From JAVBKP01 sp031553975 (GTDB lineage: Bacteria > Bacillota > Clostridia > Peptostreptococcales > Anaerovoracaceae), in NCBI GenBank assembly GCA_031553975.1, contig JAVBKP010000065.1:1-10897 (forward strand): a stretch of DNA of 10,897 nt, written 5' to 3'. Positions 6,022-10,897 of the stretch are shown in pieces. Position 1 is the stretch's first letter. Each line of letters begins with the position of its first letter. Position numbers and translations under genes: made by a program. The notes under the pieces are model-generated. The model worked only from the letters and a program-made list of their open reading frames with translations, was not told the origin of the DNA and searched no databases.

Positions 6022-7839
6022 TTATTGTATTGTATGATTTGAACGTCGTCTGTCAAGCTCTTTGAGTTGTTTTTTGCGCAGCCTGATCTCAGTTGGCGTT
6101 ACCTCTACTAACTCATCGTCATTGATGAATTCTAAGGATTCCTCTAGTGTCATGATGCGCGGCGGTGTGAGTTTTACAGAATCGTCTGTGCCTGAAGCTC
6201 TCATATTGGTAACTTTCTTAGCTTTGCATGGGTTGACTACCATATCGTCATTTCTGCTGTTAACCCCTACAATCATTCCCTCATATACTTTGATACCTGG
6301 GTGAATAAACAGTTGGGCACGCTCTCCTATGTTATTAAGAGCATACGGTGTGGTCACGCCTTGTTCTTGGGCAATGATAGCACCATTTGCACGCTGTGGT
6401 ATATCCCCTTTAAACTTCTCAAAACGCTCAAAACGTCTTACGATAGTGCCTTCTCCCCTAGTCTCATTGATGAATTCACTTCTAAATCCTAATAATCCAC
6501 GGGTCGGCACAATATATTCCACTCTTGTAAAGCCATCCTTTGCCGCCATTAGCTCCATTAGACCTTTTCTAACATTTAGTTTTCCAATAATGCCTCCAAT
6601 ATATTCATCTGGCGCACTTACTACCACACGCTCCACTGGCTCAACTAAGTCTTTGCCTTCTCGGTGCATGATTACTTCTGGCTTTGATACAGCTAACTCA
6701 TAGCCTTCTCTTCGCATATTCTCAATTAGAATAGATAGGTGGAGTTCGCCACGACCGGATACTTTAAATCCATCTGTGGTCTCCATAGGCACTACGATTA
6801 ACCCTACGTTTACTTCTAGTTCTTTTTCCAGTCTGTCTTTTATGTGGCGTGTGGTCACGAATTTGCCCACTTTTCCTGCAAATGGCGACTTGTTAACCAA
6901 GAAGTTCATAGAAAGTGTAGGCTCTTCTATGTGTATCATCTCCATAGGCAACGGGTTGCCTGGATCACAAATGGTTTCTCCTATAGAAATATCTGAGATA
7001 CCCGATACTACTACGATATCCCCGCACACAGCTTCTTCTACTGGCACTCTTTTTAGCCCTCTATACACAAAAATCTGATTTATTCTCTGGTTCCCTATAC
7101 TACCATCAGCCTTTGCCACAGTAACACTTTGTCCAGTTTTAATTCTGCCTTTATAGATACGACCAATGCCAAGACGACCGATATAGTCATCATAGGCCAG
7201 TGTGGATACTTGCATTTGCAATGGCTCGTTGTCATAATCAGGGTATCCTTGACAATGTTTTGCAATAGTGTCAAATAAAGGTGTTAAATCTTTGCCTTCA
7301 TCTTCTAATTCATGCTGTGCAATTCCGTTCTTTGTTATACTGTACAAAATCGGAAATTCAATTTGCTCGTCTGTAGCATCTAACTCTATGAAAAGGTCGT
7401 ATACCATATCTACCACTTCTTTGGCACGTTGGTCTTTCTTGTCGATTTTATTGATCATCAGTATTGGATTTAGCCCCATCTCTAAGGATTTTTGCAAGAC
7501 AAAACGAGTCTGCGGCATAGGCCCTTCGCTGGAATCCACTAGCAGAATTACGGTATCTACTGTTTTGATAATACGTTCTACCTCTGAAGAAAAGTCAGCA
7601 TGTCCTGGTGTATCTACTATGTTAATCTTAACATCACCGTGCATGATCGAGCAGTTCTTTGAGTAAATGGTAATTCCTCTCTCTCGCTCTATGTCATTGC
7701 TATCCATCACTTGTTCAACGACTTCTTCGTTGTCGCGAAATACCCCACTTTGGCCTAGAAAAGCATCAACCAATGTAGATTTTCCTGCATCTACGTGGGC
7801 AATTACGGCAACATTAATTATCTTTTGTTTGTTTGACAT
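6022..7839 (-). CDS. typA: Ribosome-associated translational GTPase TypA/BipA
   Basis: TypA/BipA is a ribosome-binding GTPase of the EF-G/LepA class, needed for ribosome assembly and growth under cold or stress conditions. The start at 7839 gives 605 residues, the usual family length. GTPase motifs are G1 AHVDAGKST (14-22), G2 ERERGITI (51-58), G3 DTPGH (76-80) and G4 NKID (130-133). G5 is unusual: YSITKNG (166-172), where most TypA proteins have YASAxxG. The C-terminal signature region with GRGELHLSILIENMRREGYE and RGLLGFRSEF is present. I chose ATG 7839 because GGAG lies 6 nt upstream and the protein then begins MSNKQKIINVAVIAHVDAGK. The longer frame from GTG at 7893 would translate the leader hairpin and has no ribosome site. 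A consensus promoter precedes the gene. Confidence 0.97.
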   Translation of the reverse strand: MSNKQKIINVAVIAHVDAGKSTLVDAFLGQSGVFRDNEEVVEQVMDSNDIERERGITIYSKNCSIMHGDVKINIVDTPGHADFSSEVERIIKTVDTVILLVDSSEGPMPQTRFVLQKSLEMGLNPILMINKIDKKDQRAKEVVDMVYDLFIELDATDEQIEFPILYSITKNGIAQHELEDEGKDLTPLFDTIAKHCQGYPDYDNEPLQMQVSTLAYDDYIGRLGIGRIYKGRIKTGQSVTVAKADGSIGNQRINQIFVYRGLKRVPVEEAVCGDIVVVSGISDISIGETICDPGNPLPMEMIHIEEPTLSMNFLVNKSPFAGKVGKFVTTRHIKDRLEKELEVNVGLIVVPMETTDGFKVSGRGELHLSILIENMRREGYELAVSKPEVIMHREGKDLVEPVERVVVSAPDEYIGGIIGKLNVRKGLMELMAAKDGFTRVEYIVPTRGLLGFRSEFINETRGEGTIVRRFERFEKFKGDIPQRANGAIIAQEQGVTTPYALNNIGERAQLFIHPGIKVYEGMIVGVNSRNDDMVVNPCKAKKVTNMRASGTDDSVKLTPPRIMTLEESLEFINDDELVEVTPTEIRLRKKQLKELDRRRSNHTIQ

Positions 7840-7860
7840 ATATATCTCCATTCTTTTAAA

Positions 7861-7889
7861 AGGTCGAGCGCCATTTAAGCACCCGACCT
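7861..7889 (-). promoter_or_regulatory. Leader hairpin of typA, possible attenuator
   Basis: In the roughly 78-nt typA leader, AGGTCG (7889-7884 on the minus strand) pairs with CGACCT (7866-7861), with a few further inner pairs, and is followed at once by TTTTAAAAG and then the GGAG ribosome site. A hairpin with a short T-run between promoter and start codon could pause or attenuate transcription, but a 4-T run is weak. Confidence 0.35.
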
Positions 7890-7923
7890 GCACATACTTC
7901 TAGTTTTTCTATTTAACTCTACT

Positions 7924-7952
7924 ATTATATATTCTAATGAATAAAATGTCAA
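7924..7952 (-). promoter_or_regulatory. Consensus sigma-A promoter of typA
   Basis: On the minus strand TTGACA (7952-7947) and TATAAT (7929-7924), both perfect matches to consensus, are separated by exactly 17 nt. Transcription would start near 7917, giving a 5' leader of about 78 nt. This predicts strong, housekeeping expression. The rest of the 7953-8008 interval holds no recognisable feature and no clear terminator for the upstream deacetylase gene. Confidence 0.9.
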
Positions 7953-8008
7953 GATTTTGCCTTTAATTTTAGCTAATCCCAGCCATATTCTCTTGATTTT
8001 CATGATCA

Positions 8009-8824
8009 CTATCTGACCTCTGAAGCAGCAAGTAGCTCACTGACAGTGACAAGTTTTATCCCTTGTTTTTCAATCTCTGCAATAAGTTCTGGCAAAGCCT
8101 TTACTGTCTCTGGCTTAGGATGCATAAGTATAATGGCGCCGTTTAAATCTTTTTTCAGTACTCGCTTTTTGATTACATCTGCTGTGGAGCCTTCTTTCCA
8201 ATCTACCGTATCCGCTGTCCAAAGTATGGTCTTGTATCCTAAGTCCTCTGCCATAGCAACAGTGTCTTTTTTGTAATCCCCCGATGGCGGTGCAAACAAA
8301 TTGGTTTTTATGCCTAAAATGCTATTGATGGCCGTCTCAGTTTTTAAAATTTCCTGCTTTGACTGCTCCATACCGATTTGCGTGCAAAGTTTATGACCAT
8401 ATCCGTGATTTCCAATTTCATGCCCCGCGCCATACATCTGACGCAATACCTCTGGATTTTTTTCAGCCCATCTTCCACATGGGAAAAAGCTGATTTTCAC
8501 ATCATTCTCTCTGAAAATATCTATCATTTTGGGGATTTCTGCCTCGCCCCAATCCACGTTACAAGCTATGGCCGCCATACTCGTAGCCGGTTTGCCTCCC
8601 CTGATCGCCCCATCTTGTGTTATGGTGGATACATATAACTGTTGGTTTAGGTTTTGGGATATATTTAGGCCAAGCTGCACGCCTAGCACCGTCACTATGC
8701 AAAGGTTAATGGCCAATGCAACGATGAAGACCTTATCACGTCGTTTAGAACCGTCCCAAACGAGCAGTGACCTTTTGGTCAGCAATTTAGAACCGTCCCA
8801 ATTTTGTAGTAATTTTTTTAGCAA
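8009..8824 (-). CDS. Membrane-anchored polysaccharide deacetylase-like (NodB fold) protein with atypical active site
   Basis: From TTG 8824 this is a 271-residue protein: a short cytoplasmic N-terminus, one transmembrane segment (about 33-52, FIVALAINLCIVTVLGVQLG) and an extracellular NodB domain. Residues 7-28 come from a repeat element and contain WDGSK twice. NodB features kept are the metal-type histidines in GNHGYGH (H140, H144), DTVDWK and ILMHP (H235). Two usual catalytic positions differ. The TFD motif reads ACNVDWG, with Asn89 where the catalytic Asp normally sits, and the RPP motif reads APP (178-180). I recall clostridial homologues with the same ACNVxWGE and FAPP pattern, so this may be a subfamily trait rather than decay. 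The longer frame from TTG 8857 starts inside the polC terminator and has no ribosome site. A role in cell wall or spore cortex is inferred, and enzymatic activity is uncertain. Confidence 0.82.
   Translation of the reverse strand: MLKKLLQNWDGSKLLTKRSLLVWDGSKRRDKVFIVALAINLCIVTVLGVQLGLNISQNLNQQLYVSTITQDGAIRGGKPATSMAAIACNVDWGEAEIPKMIDIFRENDVKISFFPCGRWAEKNPEVLRQMYGAGHEIGNHGYGHKLCTQIGMEQSKQEILKTETAINSILGIKTNLFAPPSGDYKKDTVAMAEDLGYKTILWTADTVDWKEGSTADVIKKRVLKKDLNGAIILMHPKPETVKALPELIAEIEKQGIKLVTVSELLAASEVR
8744..8801. repeat. Compact repeat element inside the deacetylase N-terminus
   Basis: Two direct TTAGAACCGTCCC boxes (8745-8757 and 8787-8799), again exactly 42 bp apart, surround TGACC-TTTT-GGTCA (8768-8781). 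The architecture equals the copies at 3387 and 4121, but the spacer has diverged and the boxes end in CCCAA rather than CCCCA. It is read antisense in the gene frame, giving WDGSKLLTKRSLLVWDGSK with no stop codon. Confidence 0.95.
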
Positions 8825-8826
8825 AA

Positions 8827-8865
8827 GAAAACACCCCCTTGGAAAATCATATTCCAAAGGGGTGT
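8827..8865 (-). terminator. Rho-independent terminator of polC
   Basis: The stem 8865-8852 with 8844-8831 pairs at 13 of 14 positions (one A-C mismatch) around a 7-nt loop. On the minus strand it is followed by TTTTCTTTTG. It starts 3 nt after the polC stop. Its 3' arm contains the ribosome site of the next gene. Confidence 0.85.
8832..8838 (-). promoter_or_regulatory. Ribosome binding site of the deacetylase gene, buried in the terminator stem
   Basis: GGGGGTG on the minus strand matches the ideal GGAGGTG at 6 of 7 positions and lies 7 nt before TTG 8824. It decides the start codon of the deacetylase. All seven bases lie in the 3' arm of the polC terminator, so hairpin formation would hide it from ribosomes. 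Confidence 0.6.
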
Positions 8866-8868
8866 ATT

Positions 8869-10897
8869 TTAGAAGAAGGATAGTTGGTCTGTCTCTGGAA
8901 TTCCTGCGAAAATCCCGTAGTTTTTTAATGTTTCTACCGCTGTTTTGTTAAGGCCTGTGCGTTTTCTCATTTCTTCCAATGAGCCAAATTCACCTTTTTC
9001 GTATTCTTCCATCAGTGACCTGGCAGCATTTTCTCCTACGCCTGCTAAAGCTGCGAATGGCAATAGAACCTTGCCATCTTCCACCTTGAACTTAGAGGCA
9101 TCGGATTTTCCAAGAACTACAGACAAGAACTCATATCCTCTATAGTACATTTCATAGGCAAGTTCCATGACCACAACTTCCCCTAGCTCCTTGGCCGTTG
9201 CCGTTTTTCCCTTATCTGCCACTTCTTGCATTTTGGCTTCAATGGCATCAACCCCTGCTAGGATCACCTCTGCATTGAAATCTGTCACTTTTGTGCTAAA
9301 GAACGTGGCATAAAATGCCAATGGATGGTACACCTTAAAGTAGGCAATACGGTATGCCATCATGACATAGGCCACAGCGTGGGCCTTAGGAAACATGTAT
9401 TTTATGCGCCTACAGGATTCTGCATACCAGTCTGGCACATTGCATGTCTTCATAGCATCAGCGTCCTCTTGGGTAATTCCTTTGCCTTTACGCACATTTT
9501 CCATGATTTTAAAGGCGTGTTTTTTATCCATGCCATGTGCAATGAGATATACCATGATGTCATCACGTACAGAGATGGCATCTTCTAGCTTTGCGCTACC
9601 ATCAAGAATAAAGTCTTTGGCATTGTTCAGCCAAACATCTGTACCGTGAGAGAATCCAGAGATTCGCAGCAGTCCTGAGAAAGTGGTTGGTTTGGTATCT
9701 TCTAGCATCTGCCTTGTAAAGCTCGTGCCAAACTCTGGTATACCTAGGCTTCCTTTTGCTATTTTAAATCCATCGCGCTTTAAATCTAAGGCACTTGTAT
9801 TCAGGAACAAACTATTTACCTTTGCATCACTCAGTGATACAGTCAGTGGATTTACGCCTGTCATGTCATTTAGCATACGAATAATACTGGGCGCATCGTG
9901 ACCTAGTATGTCTAGCTTCAATAAATTAGCATCAATAGAATGGTAATCAAAATGGGTGGTCTTAATACCTGAAGAGGCATCATTGGCTGGGTGTTGCACT
10001 GGACAAAACTCTTCCATCTCGTGGCCTTTTGGCAATACGATAATGCCTCCTGGATGCTGCCCTGTAGTCCTTTTCACCCCTTCACAGGCCTTGGCAAGAC
10101 GTTCCTTCTCCCACTTGCTCTTTATGACTTCTCGCTCTTCACAATATTTAGCCACGTAGCCAAAGGCGGTCTTTGCTGCTATGGTACCAATGGTCCCTGC
10201 TTTGAATATATTCTCAGAGCCAAACAGCACTTCTGTATATTTGTGTGCGATCCCTTGGTATTCTCCTGCGAAGTTAAGGTCAATATCCGGCTCTTTGTCT
10301 CCTTCAAATCCTAGAAATACTTCAAAAGGTATCTCAAATCCATCTCGCTTGTACGGCGTGCCACATTTCGGGCAATCTTTTTCTGGCATGTCCACGCCAC
10401 AACCATAAGGGCCACCCACCGCTTGGAACTCTGAATTCTTGCAGCTTGGGCAAATATAATGGGGCTCTAGGGGATTTACCTCTGTTATTCCTGCCATAGT
10501 GGCGGCAAATGAGGATCCTACAGATCCCCTTGAGCCTACTACATATCCGTCATCCATGGATTTTTTAACCAACTTTTGGGCGATGATATACATCACAGCG
10601 TATCCGTTACCAATAATAGAATTCAGTTCACGCTTTAACCTTGCTTCTACAATTTCAGGCAATGGACTTCCATAAATTTCCTCCGCCTTGCGCTCACACA
10701 TCTCCCTCAATTCATCCTCAGATCCCTCTATCTTAGGGGGATACTTGTCCTTTGGCACAGGACTTAACTTTTCAATGCTATCTGAGATTTTTTTGGGGTT
10801 TTCTACTACGATTTCGTAGGCTGTCTTATCATCTAAATAAGAAAACTCATTGAGCATTTCACCTGTGGTACGCAGGTATAATCCCTCATCGCCCTCC
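8869..10897 (-). CDS. polC: DNA polymerase III alpha subunit PolC, C-terminal part (N-terminus beyond window edge)
   Basis: This is the replicative DNA polymerase of low-GC Gram-positives. The open frame continues past the right edge: reading in from 10896 it gives EGDEGLYLRTTGE and then the internal Met at 10857, so that Met is not the start. About 675 residues are visible of the roughly 1430 usual for PolC; the 3'-5' exonuclease part lies outside. Seen in order are RGSVGSSFAATMAGITEVNP, a zinc-binding cysteine cluster (CPSC, then CG, then CPKC), the palm motif EPDIDLNFAGEYQ with its catalytic aspartates, RTTGQHPGGIIVLPKG, the fingers block FPKAHAVAYVMMAYRIAYFK, a helix-hairpin-helix region near ALAGVGENAA, and the C-terminal end TDQLSFF. 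The end fits the beta-clamp binding motif (QLSLF type). It lies upstream of the deacetylase gene and ends in its own terminator. Confidence 0.98.
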   Translation of the reverse strand, partial: EGDEGLYLRTTGEMLNEFSYLDDKTAYEIVVENPKKISDSIEKLSPVPKDKYPPKIEGSEDELREMCERKAEEIYGSPLPEIVEARLKRELNSIIGNGYAVMYIIAQKLVKKSMDDGYVVGSRGSVGSSFAATMAGITEVNPLEPHYICPSCKNSEFQAVGGPYGCGVDMPEKDCPKCGTPYKRDGFEIPFEVFLGFEGDKEPDIDLNFAGEYQGIAHKYTEVLFGSENIFKAGTIGTIAAKTAFGYVAKYCEEREVIKSKWEKERLAKACEGVKRTTGQHPGGIIVLPKGHEMEEFCPVQHPANDASSGIKTTHFDYHSIDANLLKLDILGHDAPSIIRMLNDMTGVNPLTVSLSDAKVNSLFLNTSALDLKRDGFKIAKGSLGIPEFGTSFTRQMLEDTKPTTFSGLLRISGFSHGTDVWLNNAKDFILDGSAKLEDAISVRDDIMVYLIAHGMDKKHAFKIMENVRKGKGITQEDADAMKTCNVPDWYAESCRRIKYMFPKAHAVAYVMMAYRIAYFKVYHPLAFYATFFSTKVTDFNAEVILAGVDAIEAKMQEVADKGKTATAKELGEVVVMELAYEMYYRGYEFLSVVLGKSDASKFKVEDGKVLLPFAALAGVGENAARSLMEEYEKGEFGSLEEMRKRTGLNKTAVETLKNYGIFAGIPETDQLSFF

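Noticed and set aside
7840..7893. 18-residue N-terminal extension of TypA from GTG 7893
   Set aside because: It would translate the leader hairpin, has no ribosome site, and the family begins close to MSNKQKIINVAVIAHVDAGK.
8825..8857. TTG at 8857 as the start of the deacetylase
   Set aside because: It lies inside the polC terminator stem and has no ribosome site, whereas TTG 8824 has GGGGGTG at a 7-nt spacing.

Overview
The window comes from an AT-rich, low-GC Gram-positive, most likely a spore-forming member of the Clostridia. The evidence is a PolC-type replicative polymerase, a YmxH-type sporulation PRC-barrel protein, the TepA-type ClpP relative, a sporulation-like membrane-anchored polysaccharide deacetylase and consensus sigma-A promoters. 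The species cannot be named from the sequence. The set mlpA-like M16 peptidase, ymxH and tepA, with a polysaccharide deacetylase and polC nearby, echoes the Bacillus subtilis ylxY-mlpA-ymxH...tepA neighbourhood (recalled, not looked up).

Layout. Positions 1-1995 (minus) hold the start of a Tad/Flp pilus operon: a CpaE/TadZ-like P-loop protein overlapping a CpaF/TadA secretion ATPase that runs off the left edge. A promoter sits just upstream at 2029-2057. Positions 2281-3496 (plus) hold ymxH and tepA, ending in a bidirectional terminator. Positions 3560-4086 (minus) hold the wreck of a two-gene operon: a promoter with a TetR-style operator, a 46-residue TetR C-terminal remnant, and a broken membrane protein that looks like a CPBP-family remnant. 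Positions 4196-5899 (minus) are an M16 peptidase-dut operon with no gap between the genes and a strong terminator. Positions 6022-7952 (minus) are typA/bipA with a full consensus promoter and a structured leader. Positions 8009-10897 (minus) are the C-terminal half of polC followed by a polysaccharide deacetylase whose ribosome binding site lies inside the polC terminator hairpin.

The most unusual content is a dispersed repeat family built on the 13-mer TTAGAACCGTCCC, present in 12 exact copies at five sites. Two sites are large inverted-repeat structures flanking ymxH. Three are compact elements in which two direct copies lie exactly 42 bp apart around a small TGACC...GGTCA palindrome. Two of these compact elements lie inside open reading frames. 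One encodes part of the TepA C-terminal tail (two LEPSP units), and the other encodes the cytoplasmic N-terminus of the deacetylase (two WDGSK units). The copies in tepA and at 4121-4184 match at 61 of 64 positions and flank the decayed TetR operon as direct repeats. The architecture suggests REP/MITE-like elements mobilised in trans; no transposase is present in the window.
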